DNA of 64,000 bases from Ignavibacteriales bacterium (GCA_016214905.1 JACRMQ010000006.1:726510-790509); one strand, 5' to 3'. Shown: positions 27,800 through 37,535, numbered from the stretch's first letter. Translations and numbers: made by a program. The notes: generated from the sequence alone by a model not told the origin.

Positions 27800-27815
27800 T
27801 TAAGCAGGATTTATA

Positions 27816-29855
27816 ATGATTAAATCGATAATATTTATTGTTATACTTATCTCTTCTTTTACTCTTTTTACAATAAATGTAAAAAGATTGTTGTCGTACC
27901 TGAAACTCGGCAAACCGGAGGATAGATCCGATAATAAATGGCGGCGGATAAAAAATGTTATCACGATCGCGCTCGGACAAAAAAAACTTCTTCGTGAACC
28001 ATTCGCTGGCATCATGCACTTCATGATATTTTGGGGATTCATTGTACTTCTACTTGCGATTCTTGAAACGATAGGTGAAGGATTATATCCGGATTTTAAT
28101 TTCTCTTTTTTGGGCGTTTTATATAAACCGTTATGCATGCTGCAGGATGTTATGGGTTTGCTGGTCATAACATCGGTCGCATTCGCGTTGTTCAGAAGGT
28201 ATATATTGCGTCCCAAAAGGTTGGAGGTTAGCGGGCATGCGCAATTTGATGCGACTTTGATATTGACGATGATTGTTTTAATAATGATATCGATGTTCGG
28301 ACAAAGTGCCGCTCAGATCGCAAAGTCCGACACCACCATTTATTCCTGGAAAATTATATCGGCGCAAATCGCTTTGTATTTCTCCGGTCTTCCTTTTGAA
28401 CAGCAGCAATCCTGGTACGAAATATTCTGGTGGATGCACATATTGTTTGTTTTGAGCTTGATGAATTATCTCCCTTATTCAAAACATCTTCATATACTAT
28501 CATCAATTCCGAATGTTTACCTCGCTAAATTAGATAATAGAGCAAGCCTTAAAATGTTAAATCTTGCGGATGAAACTGCGACAAAGTTCGGCGCATCGGA
28601 TGTTGAAGATTTAACATGGAAGCAATTACTTGATGGATACACATGCACTGAGTGCGGACGGTGCACCGCTTCCTGCCCTGCGAATATAACTGGTAAACCG
28701 CTTTCTCCTAAAAAAATAATTGTCGATATAAAGCATCGGCTACTTGAAAAAGCATCGTTGATTACAAAAAACGATCTGAAATTCGCGGATGGACAATGGA
28801 AGAATAATGATAGTGAATCGGTTGATGATAGAATTCTCAGTAAGCCGCTAATTGATAATTATATCACGGAGGAGGAATTATGGTCTTGCACTACCTGCAT
28901 GGCATGTGTTCAAGAGTGCCCGGTTCAAATAGAGCATATTGATTCTATTATGGATTTGAGAAGATACCTGGTGCTCAATGAGTCACGGTTTCCGAAAGAG
29001 ATGCAAGTTGTTTTTCAAAATCTCGAACGGAATTTTACGCCATGGGCATTCAGTCATTCTTCCCGCGCCGATTGGGCAGAAGGGTTGAATGTTCCACTCA
29101 TGGCATCCAAAGAAAAAGTTGATGTTTTGTTTTGGGTTGGATGTGCAGGTTCGTACGATGAACGATACAAGAAAGTTACCAAAGCATTTACCAGACTGAT
29201 GCAGATCGCGGGAGTCAATTTTGCGATCCTCGGCACCGAAGAAAAATGTAATGGCGATCCGGCACGCCGCGCGGGTAACGAATACCTTGCACAGATGCTC
29301 ATTAACGATAATATTTCGACGATGGCAAAATATAAATTCAATAAAATTGTAACAACTTGTCCGCATTGTTTCAATACAATGAAGAATGAGTATCCACAGT
29401 TCGGTGGTAATTATGAGGTGATTCATCATGCAGATTTTATTTTGAGTTTAATCGAATCCGGTTCGTTGAAATTATCAAAATCAACAAAAGCGAAAATCAC
29501 TTATCACGATTCATGCTATCTCGGTCGGTATAATAACATTTATGATGCCCCGCGTGATTTGATCTCTGCCGTTCCGGGATTGGAATCAATTGAAATGAAG
29601 AGATCGGGTGATAAAGGATTTTGCTGCGGTGCCGGTGGGGCTCGAATGTTCATGGAAGAAACAACCGGTAAGCGTGTCAACCATGAACGAATGGAAGAAG
29701 CACTCACCCTCAATCCTGATGTGATAGGCACTGCCTGTCCCTTCTGCATGACGATGGTGAGTGATGGCGTTAAAGATAAAGATGCCTCTGATAAAGTATT
29801 CGTGAAAGATGTTGCTGAATTGGTTCTGGAAGCTATTGAAAATAAAGATATATGA
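27816..29855 (+). CDS. Membrane Fe-S oxidoreductase, ETF:menaquinone oxidoreductase-like (EtfD/FadF type)
   Basis: In this 679-residue protein, residues ~1-235 form a NarI-like membrane anchor with several helices and candidate haem histidines (GIMHFMIFW, WWMHILFVL, SKHLHIL). Then come two 4Fe-4S motifs (CTECGRCTASCP near 276, CTTCMACVQECP near 362) and two CCG-type domains (VGCAGS ... KCNGDPARR ... CPHC, and CYLGRYN ... CCGAGGARMF). This order is that of membrane HdrD-like proteins and of EtfD/FadF, which passes electrons from electron-transfer flavoprotein to menaquinone during acyl-CoA oxidation. Which partner it serves cannot be told; no etfAB is in the window. GlcD follows at once, hinting at hydroxy-acid oxidation. 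Confidence 0.82.
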   Translation: MIKSIIFIVILISSFTLFTINVKRLLSYLKLGKPEDRSDNKWRRIKNVITIALGQKKLLREPFAGIMHFMIFWGFIVLLLAILETIGEGLYPDFNFSFLGVLYKPLCMLQDVMGLLVITSVAFALFRRYILRPKRLEVSGHAQFDATLILTMIVLIMISMFGQSAAQIAKSDTTIYSWKIISAQIALYFSGLPFEQQQSWYEIFWWMHILFVLSLMNYLPYSKHLHILSSIPNVYLAKLDNRASLKMLNLADETATKFGASDVEDLTWKQLLDGYTCTECGRCTASCPANITGKPLSPKKIIVDIKHRLLEKASLITKNDLKFADGQWKNNDSESVDDRILSKPLIDNYITEEELWSCTTCMACVQECPVQIEHIDSIMDLRRYLVLNESRFPKEMQVVFQNLERNFTPWAFSHSSRADWAEGLNVPLMASKEKVDVLFWVGCAGSYDERYKKVTKAFTRLMQIAGVNFAILGTEEKCNGDPARRAGNEYLAQMLINDNISTMAKYKFNKIVTTCPHCFNTMKNEYPQFGGNYEVIHHADFILSLIESGSLKLSKSTKAKITYHDSCYLGRYNNIYDAPRDLISAVPGLESIEMKRSGDKGFCCGAGGARMFMEETTGKRVNHERMEEALTLNPDVIGTACPFCMTMVSDGVKDKDASDKVFVKDVAELVLEAIENKDI

Positions 29856-29877
29856 TCATCGATGATTGCGCAAGATT

Positions 29878-31332
29878 ATGTTAAAATCATCTGCTGTTAA
29901 AAAACTGCGTGAACTGATCGGGAATGAAAACATTCTCGATTCAATGGAAAGCCGGACAGCGTATTCGTATGATTCTTCTCCCATTGCGGCGAGAATTCCT
30001 GACTTAATATTGCGACCAAACACAGCGGAGGAAATATCTAAGATCATAACGCTTGCGAACGAAGAGAAGTTATCGATAATTCCCAGGGGTTCAGGTACCG
30101 GCTTAAGCGGGGGTACAGTGCCTATGGAAAATTCAATAGTTCTGCTGACAAATCATTGGAATCGCATCATAGAAATTGATGAAGAAAATCTGAGTGTTTG
30201 GGTAGAGCCGGGAGTTATTACCGCCGTTCTTCAGCAGGAAGTTGAGAAATATGGATTTATTTATCCGCCCGATCCGGGAAGCTCAAGCATCTCTACACTA
30301 GGCGGAAATGTTGCCGAGAATGCCGGTGGTTTACGCGGTTTGAAGTATGGTGTAACAAAAAATTATGTTCTCGGACTTGAAGTTGTTTTACCTACCGGTG
30401 AAATATTGCGAACTGGCGGCAAGTCTGTAAAAGATGTCGCGGGATATAACTTGAAAGATATTCTTGTCGGATCGGAAGGCACGCTTGGTATATTCACAAA
30501 AATATTATTGAAGATTGTTCCAAAACCAGAAACATCCCGAACCATTCTTGCCTTTTTCCCGTCGATGGATGATGCGGCAAAGACAGTTTCTGCAATTATT
30601 GGCGCCAAGATTACACCTTCCATGCTTGAATTTCTTGATAATACAACAATACGATGCGTGGAAGATTACACTCACATTGGTTTGCCTGTAGACACAGCAG
30701 CGATTTTGTTAATTGAGGTGGATGGCAGACAAACTGCTGTTGAAGATGATGCAAAATTGATCTATGAGATATGCAGGAATAATAATGCTTTTACAATCAA
30801 AACTGCCGAGAGCGAGCAGGAATCTATAAAGTTAAAATCTGCGCGTCGCTCTGCATTTGCATCGCTTGCAAGAGCTACACCGAACACGATGTCGGAAGAT
30901 ATTGCAGTGCCGCGTTCTCTAATTGCTGAATTGATTTCTCGTATTAGCGAAGTTGGGAAGAAAAATAATGTTCGCATCGGCACATTCGGTCATGCGGGTG
31001 ATGGTAATCTTCATCCTAATTATATGACTGACAAGAGAGATAAGGCAGCATTCGCAATGGCTGAAAAATCGATAATAGAAGTTGAAGAAGCCGCAATTGA
31101 ATTGGGAGGAACAATAACTGGTGAGCATGGCGTTGGTTTATATAAGAAACGACTTTTAGAAAAAATGGTAGGTTCACCATCGCTGACTATGATGAAAACT
31201 CTGAAGCAGATGATAGATCCAAACAATGTTCTTAATCCCGGTAAAATATTTGACCTGAAACCGAAGTGCGAAGGAACATTGCCAACATATAGAGATCAAA
31301 TAAAGAAATTCGAAGATGTAGCGTGGATTTAA
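29878..31332 (+). CDS. glcD: FAD-linked glycolate/D-lactate oxidase subunit GlcD
   Basis: A TTG start at 29866 is possible, but ATG 29878 (MLKSSAVKKLRELIG) is preferred; this gives 484 residues. It belongs to the VAO-type FAD family: FAD-binding PRGSGTGLSGG, PPDPGSSSISTLGG-NVAENAGG, VGSEGTLGIFT, and the C-terminal GHAGDGNLHPN and GEHGVGLYKK. It should oxidise a 2-hydroxyacid (glycolate or D-lactate) to the oxoacid and pass electrons to an Fe-S partner. The GlcF-like partner lies downstream at 32832, with two unrelated genes between. Confidence 0.9.
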   Translation: MLKSSAVKKLRELIGNENILDSMESRTAYSYDSSPIAARIPDLILRPNTAEEISKIITLANEEKLSIIPRGSGTGLSGGTVPMENSIVLLTNHWNRIIEIDEENLSVWVEPGVITAVLQQEVEKYGFIYPPDPGSSSISTLGGNVAENAGGLRGLKYGVTKNYVLGLEVVLPTGEILRTGGKSVKDVAGYNLKDILVGSEGTLGIFTKILLKIVPKPETSRTILAFFPSMDDAAKTVSAIIGAKITPSMLEFLDNTTIRCVEDYTHIGLPVDTAAILLIEVDGRQTAVEDDAKLIYEICRNNNAFTIKTAESEQESIKLKSARRSAFASLARATPNTMSEDIAVPRSLIAELISRISEVGKKNNVRIGTFGHAGDGNLHPNYMTDKRDKAAFAMAEKSIIEVEEAAIELGGTITGEHGVGLYKKRLLEKMVGSPSLTMMKTLKQMIDPNNVLNPGKIFDLKPKCEGTLPTYRDQIKKFEDVAWI

Positions 31333-31383
31333 ATGAATACGTAATTAAAAATGAAAAATTAAAAATATTAATCTGAAATCACA

Positions 31384-32034
31384 ATGAATCTTATCAACTC
31401 AACTCTCATTCACAGAATACTTCTACCGCGAAAAGGGACATCCGGAAAAGCGCCTGTGTTGATCATGCTACACGGGCGGGGCGCCGATGAAAACGATTTA
31501 ATCGGTCTCTCCGAATACCTCGATGAGCGATTATTCATCATCAGTGTTCAAGCACCTTTCCAGTTTGCTTATACCGGCGGTTTCACATGGTTCGATATTG
31601 AGGATATCGGCAAACCTGACCTTAAAATGTTCAACGAGAGTTATAAAAAATTATTGAAATTCATTGACGATGTGAAAAGCGGTTATCCGATCGATCCCGA
31701 TAAAATCTTTTTATTCGGATTCAGCATGGGTACTATGATGGCTTATGCCGTTTCTCTTACACATCCTGAAATGATTAGAGGGGTAATTGCAAACAGCGGA
31801 ATTATTCCCGAAGGATTGGATTTGGATTATAAATGGGAAAAAGTTAAAGAGAGACCTTATTTTGTGTCTCACGGTGTTCATGATTCGATAATTCCCGTGG
31901 CGTTCGCGAAACGTGCAAAAGTATTGTTAGAGAAATCGGAAGCTCAGGTCACGTATCGAGAGTATGAAATGGATCACCAGATCGATGAAGAGAGTCTGGC
32001 GGATATAATGAAATGGCTTGAGAGATATATTTAA
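31384..32034 (+). CDS. Alpha/beta-hydrolase, phospholipase/carboxylesterase family
   Basis: This 216-residue cytoplasmic protein of the small esterase (YpfH/acyl-protein thioesterase-like) family has the oxyanion region LIMLHGRGADENDL, the nucleophile elbow GFSMG (Ser114), the acid in HGVHDSIIP (about D167) and the His in MDHQID (about H198). The triad is complete. Natural substrate unknown. It has no clear Shine-Dalgarno and sits between glcD and the rhomboid gene. Confidence 0.88.
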   Translation: MNLINSTLIHRILLPRKGTSGKAPVLIMLHGRGADENDLIGLSEYLDERLFIISVQAPFQFAYTGGFTWFDIEDIGKPDLKMFNESYKKLLKFIDDVKSGYPIDPDKIFLFGFSMGTMMAYAVSLTHPEMIRGVIANSGIIPEGLDLDYKWEKVKERPYFVSHGVHDSIIPVAFAKRAKVLLEKSEAQVTYREYEMDHQIDEESLADIMKWLERYI

Positions 32035-32070
32035 GCATAGGGCATAGGGCATAGAGCATAGAGCATAGAG
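32035..32070. repeat. Five-copy 7-nt tandem repeat
   Basis: GCATAGG x2 then GCATAGA x3, plus a trailing G, beginning directly after the esterase stop. It is followed by A/C/T-only low-complexity sequence up to about 32150. Simple-sequence intergenic repeat of no evident function. Confidence 0.85.
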
Positions 32071-32161
32071 TGATCTGCAAAAATAAAATAACCAAAAACT
32101 ATTAACTGCTAACCACTAACTCACAACCAATCACCAATAACTAAGGTTTCCCTTCTAATCA

Positions 32162-32830
32162 ATGATCCCACTCCGCGACACCAATCCATCACGTACAGTC
32201 CCGATAGTGAATTACATCTTGATCGCGGCTAATCTGATTATATTTCTTTTTGAATTATCACTTGATGCTGATTTGGGGAATTTCATTTATAATTATGGAG
32301 TCGTTCCTGCAACAATCATGAACGATTTCAAGATGATGTCTATCGGGGTTGGCTCAATATTTCCCTTCTTTAGCTCGATGTTTCTTCATGGTGGATGGAT
32401 GCACTTGATTGGAAACATGTTATTCCTTTATATCTTCGGAGATAATATCGAAGATAAATTCGGACATATCAGGTATTTCATTTTTTATATTCTTGCAGGT
32501 GTTAGCGCTGCTGTAATGCAAACAATCATATTCCCTGATTCGACAACTCCAATGGTGGGGGCGAGCGGCGCAATCGCTGGTGTTCTTGGAGCGTACGTTT
32601 TCCTATTTCCAGGCGCAAAAATTGTAACACTCATTCCGATCTTCTTCTTTTTTCAAATCGTTGAATTACCCGCGTTCCTTTTTTTGGGGATATGGTTTGC
32701 AATGCAAATATTCAGCGGTTTATTTTCACTCGGTATAGGCGCTGATGCAGGCGGTGTTGCATGGTGGGCACACATCGGCGGATTTCTAGCCGGTGTAATA
32801 ATGCTGCCGTTTTTTAGAAAGAGATCGTGA
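32162..32830 (+). CDS. Rhomboid-family intramembrane serine protease
   Basis: This 222-residue protein starts with the common bacterial N-terminus MIPLRDTNPSRTVPIVNYIL. Six membrane segments are apparent. The catalytic serine lies in VGASGAIAG (Ser135) and the histidine in WWAHIGGF (His204); HGGWMHLIGNMLFLYIFG is the conserved loop and helix-2 motif. It cleaves transmembrane substrates within the bilayer. Substrate unknown. GlcF starts 1 nt after its stop. Confidence 0.93.
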   Translation: MIPLRDTNPSRTVPIVNYILIAANLIIFLFELSLDADLGNFIYNYGVVPATIMNDFKMMSIGVGSIFPFFSSMFLHGGWMHLIGNMLFLYIFGDNIEDKFGHIRYFIFYILAGVSAAVMQTIIFPDSTTPMVGASGAIAGVLGAYVFLFPGAKIVTLIPIFFFFQIVELPAFLFLGIWFAMQIFSGLFSLGIGADAGGVAWWAHIGGFLAGVIMLPFFRKRS

Positions 32831-32831
32831 A

Positions 32832-34127
32832 GTGGAAGCCACTCTTCATACGCATCTGAATGATATCTATAACAAATGTTTGCATTGCGGACTTTGTTTG
32901 CCTACATGTCCGACTTACAATATCGATCTTCGCGAAGAATCATCGCCGCGAGGAAGAATACAGCTGATGTATGCTGTTGAGAATAAATCAATCCCTCTTT
33001 CAGATAAATTCGTTAATGAAATATACTACTGCCTCGATTGCCAGGCATGCGAAACAGCGTGTCCGGCAGGTGTTCGGTATGGAGAACTTGTTGAGGCATC
33101 AAGAAACGTTATTGGTGAATCCAATAAAGATCATTATCTGCTAAGAATTGTTAAAAATATATTTCTACGTGGCGTACTGTCATCATCTGCCCGGACAAAA
33201 CTATTCGGGAGACTTCTCTATTGGTACGCGGAGATTGGTTTGAGGAACGCCATTGAGGAATCGGGAATTCTAAAAATAATATCACCGTCATTTCATGAGA
33301 AACATCGATTATTACCGAAAGCCGATAGAAACTGTTTCGATGAATCGGTAAATGAAATTATCCATGTTCAAAACGGCGAGAAGCGGGGCAGAATAGCATT
33401 CCTTTCGGGCTGTATCATGAATATCTCATTCACAAAAATTCATCAAGACGCGGTTCGGGTTTTAAATCTTAATGGATTCGAAATTGTCATTCCTAAGAAA
33501 CAGGTCTGCTGCGGTTCATTGCATTCTCACAACGGTGATCTCAAAGAAGCGAAACGATTGGCGAAAATAAATATTGAAGTATTTGAAAAATATCAATTCG
33601 ATTATCTTGTTGTGGATTCTGCCGGTTGCAGTGCGTTTATGAAAGAGTATGGAAAATTCTTTGCTGATGAACCCGACTATGCCGAAAGGGCAAAAAATCT
33701 TTCATACAAAATAAAAGAAATTACCGAATTTCTCTCAGAGGTTGGTCTTTCAAAAATACCCGAAAAATATTCAGCCACCGTTACATACCACGATGCTTGT
33801 CATCTGGTTCATACTCAAAAAATAAGTCGGCAACCGCGCGGGTTATTGCAAAATATTCCGGGTGTAAAATTGATTGAATTGTCTGAATCATCGTGGTGCT
33901 GCGGATCAGCGGGGATATACAATGTGGTCCGCTATGATGATTCAATGAAAATATTGGATCGTAAAATGGAAAATATCAAATCAACCGGAGCCGCGATTGT
34001 AACTACCGCGAATCCCGGTTGCCACCTTCAGCTTGAATATGGAATAGAGAAAAAAGGTTTAAAAATGGAAGTATTACATCCGGTAAGCATTTTATCACGC
34101 GCCTATGCTAAAACTCTTGACCATTAA
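32832..34127 (+). CDS. glcF: Glycolate oxidase iron-sulfur subunit GlcF-like
   Basis: This 431-residue protein starts at GTG (32832), one base after the rhomboid stop. It has two 4Fe-4S motifs (CLHCGLCLPTCP, CLDCQACETACP) near residues 16 and 66, followed by two CCG domains (SGCIMN ... VCCGSLHSH ... SAGC, and DACHLVH ... WCCGSAGIY ... NPGC). This is the GlcF/LutA-like architecture that accepts electrons from GlcD. All key cysteines are present. Separation from glcD by two genes is unusual, but the whole run is codirectional with short gaps. Confidence 0.88.
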   Translation: MEATLHTHLNDIYNKCLHCGLCLPTCPTYNIDLREESSPRGRIQLMYAVENKSIPLSDKFVNEIYYCLDCQACETACPAGVRYGELVEASRNVIGESNKDHYLLRIVKNIFLRGVLSSSARTKLFGRLLYWYAEIGLRNAIEESGILKIISPSFHEKHRLLPKADRNCFDESVNEIIHVQNGEKRGRIAFLSGCIMNISFTKIHQDAVRVLNLNGFEIVIPKKQVCCGSLHSHNGDLKEAKRLAKINIEVFEKYQFDYLVVDSAGCSAFMKEYGKFFADEPDYAERAKNLSYKIKEITEFLSEVGLSKIPEKYSATVTYHDACHLVHTQKISRQPRGLLQNIPGVKLIELSESSWCCGSAGIYNVVRYDDSMKILDRKMENIKSTGAAIVTTANPGCHLQLEYGIEKKGLKMEVLHPVSILSRAYAKTLDH

Positions 34128-34180
34128 CATGAATTCAGCTATATTCAAAATGGTTTTATTCAAATATTATGGAGAATCGT

Positions 34181-35665
34181 ATGAAGCTTTTTAAAACTTT
34201 GTTAATATTGATATTGATGCTGGGAACGACAGGATTTGCGCAAGAGCAGTTGCGCTCTCAATTATTCTCAAATGTGGAAGAGTTAATGAATAAAGCCCGG
34301 GCGCAGAATGGTGAACTGTTTGCTCCGTCCAATTTCTCGAAGGCGATGAAATATTATGCCGAGGCGAACGATTATTACAGGCGCGGAAAAAGTCTGGAAG
34401 ATATAAGAGAGAGCATAAAAAACGGAGAGGCATATTTCACGAAGGTTCTTGATCTATGCAGATTGGGAGAGGCGACTTTCAGTTCGGTGACTGCGGCTCG
34501 TACAGATGCGGATAGTGCCGGAGCTCGCAAACATGCAACCGAGTTGTGGGAAAAGGGTGAAAAATATTTTCAATCCGCAGGTGAGGAGTTGGAAAGCGGA
34601 TCACTTACCGATGCTAAGGAAGGAGGCAGGAGAGCAGAAGAAAGTTACAGAACTTCCGAGCTTGAAGCTATCAAAGCGAATTATCTATCTCCCGCACGCG
34701 CCCTGCTTACGAAGGCAGATGAAATGGATGTGAAAAAAAACGCGCAAAAAACATTACAGAATGCCTGGCGTTTAGCGCGGCAAGTTGAAGGATTACTGAA
34801 AAATAACCGGTACGATACCGATGAAGCGCGGCAACTCGCTCAGGAAGCCAAGATTGAAGCGGCTCATTCTATATATTTAGATCGCACGATTGAACAATAT
34901 AAAACGGGTGAGAAAACATTTGAAGATGTTCTATTGATGGCTGAAGCTGAGATGAAAAAAGTTGCCGTGTCGTTAGGAGTCAATGTCCATTTCGATAATG
35001 GACTTTCCGGTGCGGTCGCCGAGATTCAGCAAGCTATAAAAGAACGAGATTTAAAATCATCAGGCGACGCCGAAGCGTTACGGTTGGCTAATGAAACGGT
35101 AAAACAGAAAAATGCCGAGATTGAAAACATTAAGAAACAAAATGATCTCATGGTCCAGAGATTGGGAACATTGAGTGACGCGGAAAAGAAATTGCAGGAT
35201 GAAGGAAAAGAACTGCAACGCAAATTGGCTCTCAAGCATGAACAGGAAGAAACCGTTAAGAGCTTACTCTCATTGTTCAATGAACAGGAGGCGAATATTG
35301 TACGTGAGGGAGATAATATAATCATTCGAATGTACGGATTGACATTCGGTGTTGCCAAGAGTTCTATCGAATCAGAATTTTATCCTCTCCTTGCTAAACT
35401 TCAACAAGCTATAAGGAAATTTCCGGGAAGTCGGGTAACCATAGAAGGGCATACCGACTCTCAGGGCAGCGACGATGCGAACCAATCATTGTCAGAGAAA
35501 CGCGCAAATGCAATCGCGGAATATATAATGGCAAATATGAGCGTCGATCCCCCGATCAATTCGAATGGTTATGGCGAGAGCCGACCCATTGCCAGCAACG
35601 ATACACCTGAAGGACGAACAAAGAACAGACGAATCGATGTTGTCATCGTTCCTCAATGGAAATAA
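34181..35665 (+). CDS. OmpA-family outer-membrane/peptidoglycan-binding protein with coiled coil
   Basis: ATG 34169 is in frame, but GGAG at 34171-34174 places the start at ATG 34181 (MKLFKTLLILILMLGTTGFAQ, a signal peptide); length 494. Residues ~20-240 are helical, DUF4398-like repeats (AMKYYAEANDYYRRG, LWEKGEKYFQSAGEEL). Residues ~300-365 form a coiled coil rich in K/E/Q. The C-terminal ~120 residues are an OmpA domain: FGVAKSSIES, VTIEGHTDSQGSDDANQSLS, NSNGYGESRPIASN and GRTKNRRIDVVI, with the conserved peptidoglycan-binding Asp and Arg. It is likely a periplasmic spacer linking the outer membrane to peptidoglycan. Confidence 0.88.
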   Translation: MKLFKTLLILILMLGTTGFAQEQLRSQLFSNVEELMNKARAQNGELFAPSNFSKAMKYYAEANDYYRRGKSLEDIRESIKNGEAYFTKVLDLCRLGEATFSSVTAARTDADSAGARKHATELWEKGEKYFQSAGEELESGSLTDAKEGGRRAEESYRTSELEAIKANYLSPARALLTKADEMDVKKNAQKTLQNAWRLARQVEGLLKNNRYDTDEARQLAQEAKIEAAHSIYLDRTIEQYKTGEKTFEDVLLMAEAEMKKVAVSLGVNVHFDNGLSGAVAEIQQAIKERDLKSSGDAEALRLANETVKQKNAEIENIKKQNDLMVQRLGTLSDAEKKLQDEGKELQRKLALKHEQEETVKSLLSLFNEQEANIVREGDNIIIRMYGLTFGVAKSSIESEFYPLLAKLQQAIRKFPGSRVTIEGHTDSQGSDDANQSLSEKRANAIAEYIMANMSVDPPINSNGYGESRPIASNDTPEGRTKNRRIDVVIVPQWK

Positions 35666-35707
35666 TCAACGATATGAAAATATCAAATATTCTTTTATAT
35701 TAGAAAC

Positions 35708-37315
35708 GTGGAAAACGATAAAGATAAAAAGTTAGAACCCAATCAGGTTTTACACAGTTTGAATTTCGGAAGGGTTGACGCCGAATCTGATAACCGATTT
35801 GAAAATTGTTTCATCGGAACAGATATGCTTCGCCATACGCTTCGGGCGCAGCATTCGCTAGTGCTCGGCAGTAAAGGATCGGGAAAAAGCGCGGCATTCC
35901 GACTTCTCTGCACCGACAAAGAACGGTTACGTCCGTTGTTTCCCCGTAACTTCGAAGATGTATTTCCTATACCCGTTTACGGTTTGTACAACGAAGAGTA
36001 TGTATATGGCAGTGAATTCCGTGAGATGAAATCCGATTCAATCGATGAATTCAGATATTTCTGGTTAATGATAATCGGACTGAGAGCTGTTACAACTATT
36101 GCCGAAGAACCGAAGATCAGGGATATGGTTACGAAGAGTAAAAATCAAAAACTCAAAGACGCGTATAAAACGCTTCTTCAGGTTTTTGAAGATTTAAGCA
36201 TCGAACCTGAAAAAGGCGCGGTCTCGAAATTAAAACAGCGGGTTATGCAGTTGGTAAAACCATCGATGAAAGGGAACGGATCGAACGATCCGCCGCAATT
36301 GATACTCGCGGAAGATTTTAAACACAGAACGGGAATGAGCGTTACTGCAGTTATGGATAAAATCGATACCATCCTACAGGAGATCAACTGCACAGCGTGG
36401 CTCATGCTGGATAAACTCGATCTTCTTTTTATAGATGATTTTGAAAAACTGAAATCATCGATCACGGGATTGGTGCAATTGCTTATCGAACAAAGCAACA
36501 GATTCAAAAATATACATTTCAAGATATTCCTGCGTTCCGATATTTACCGTCAGTTGCGGATTGTGAACAAATCGCACCTAATCAGTTACACAAGCGAGAT
36601 GAAGTGGAGCGATTCATTATTATTAAAATTGCTCGTATCACGTGCGGTTGCCGATCCGACAGTACGCGCATATTGCGAAGAGCAGACAGGAATGGAAGTA
36701 ACAGTCACCGATATCATCAACGGAACCGATGAAGATGTCCTCGGAATGTTCTACGTTATTTTCGAATCGACGATGGATGAGAGCGATGCCGAAGTTGGGC
36801 AGTTCCCGTTTGTGCATTCATGGATGCTGAAACATTTAACCGACGGTATGGGAAACGTCTATCCACGCGAACAGATTCATCTGGGAAACCTTTCTGTTGA
36901 GAAACAGTTAGAGATGAACAGAAAAGAAGGTGAGCATGGCGCAACCCGTTTGATAGGCGCCAAAGCGCTGAAAGAAGCATTCGCGCATCTTTCAATTTAC
37001 AGATGCGATACATATTTATATTCCGAGTTTCCTCATTTGGCAAAACATTTCGATGTCTTCCGAGGTTCACCGAAAGTCCGTTTCACGCGCGACGAGTTAA
37101 ATAAATTATTCGAAAACCTCACGCCAAACGGTGATGAGGGCATTCGTTCCGTTCACGATACAGGACTTCTTACGCCTAACGGCAGAAGCGTAGATTCGAG
37201 CATGGAGTTCAGCATACCGTTGCTTTACAGGATTGGATTAGGTGTTGCAGAAAAAGACAGCAGTGCAACAGAGGGAGATACTTCGGATGATTCAATACTC
37301 GGTTTGAAATCATAA
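35708..37315 (+). CDS. P-loop ATPase, Sll1717-like
   Basis: This 535-residue protein starts at GTG (35708). It is a cytoplasmic STAND/AAA-like NTPase: the N-terminal LNFGRVDAESD opening resembles the family I know as Sll1717 P-loop ATPases. Walker A is GSKGSGKS (residues 54-61), a Walker-B-like strand is WLMLDKLDLLF (about 231-241), and FKIFLRSDIYRQL near 277 looks like a sensor strand. The rest is helical, with no recognisable effector domain. Some members occur near defence loci or stand alone, and the function is not established. It lies at the left border of a repeat-rich, gene-poor stretch. Confidence 0.75.
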   Translation: MENDKDKKLEPNQVLHSLNFGRVDAESDNRFENCFIGTDMLRHTLRAQHSLVLGSKGSGKSAAFRLLCTDKERLRPLFPRNFEDVFPIPVYGLYNEEYVYGSEFREMKSDSIDEFRYFWLMIIGLRAVTTIAEEPKIRDMVTKSKNQKLKDAYKTLLQVFEDLSIEPEKGAVSKLKQRVMQLVKPSMKGNGSNDPPQLILAEDFKHRTGMSVTAVMDKIDTILQEINCTAWLMLDKLDLLFIDDFEKLKSSITGLVQLLIEQSNRFKNIHFKIFLRSDIYRQLRIVNKSHLISYTSEMKWSDSLLLKLLVSRAVADPTVRAYCEEQTGMEVTVTDIINGTDEDVLGMFYVIFESTMDESDAEVGQFPFVHSWMLKHLTDGMGNVYPREQIHLGNLSVEKQLEMNRKEGEHGATRLIGAKALKEAFAHLSIYRCDTYLYSEFPHLAKHFDVFRGSPKVRFTRDELNKLFENLTPNGDEGIRSVHDTGLLTPNGRSVDSSMEFSIPLLYRIGLGVAEKDSSATEGDTSDDSILGLKS

Positions 37316-37317
37316 AC

Positions 37318-37339
37318 AATCCCTTCTTGAGAGGGGATT
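37318..37339. repeat. Hairpin directly after the ATPase gene
   Basis: AATCCCTT / AGGGGATT with a 6-nt loop (one G-U pair), starting 3 nt after the stop. The text after it (ACAGGGGTGTG) resembles what follows the hairpin at 39550, so both may be copies of one dispersed repeat. No T-tract follows. Confidence 0.5.
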
Positions 37340-37488
37340 ACAGGGGTGTGTATTTTCGAGTCAATTATATGGTATGACCGCTGGTGTGTTTCAACCAAAG
37401 ACTGATGTGCCTCTGGCGCACGTACTCCCGATCATTTAGCCATTTATGCGGGCCGGGGCAAAGCTTCCTCCCAGTAAGAGTAGTTTAT

Positions 37489-37535
37489 GTGCGACTCACC
37501 TCCATCGAAGATTCAAATGTGTAGGTGAGTCGCAC
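37489..37535. repeat. 13-bp inverted repeat with 21-nt loop
   Basis: GTGCGACTCACCT (37489-37501) and AGGTGAGTCGCAC (37523-37535) are perfect reverse complements. No gene is adjacent (nearest stop 37315). It could be a palindromic repeat unit or a remnant of a small element. Confidence 0.75.
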
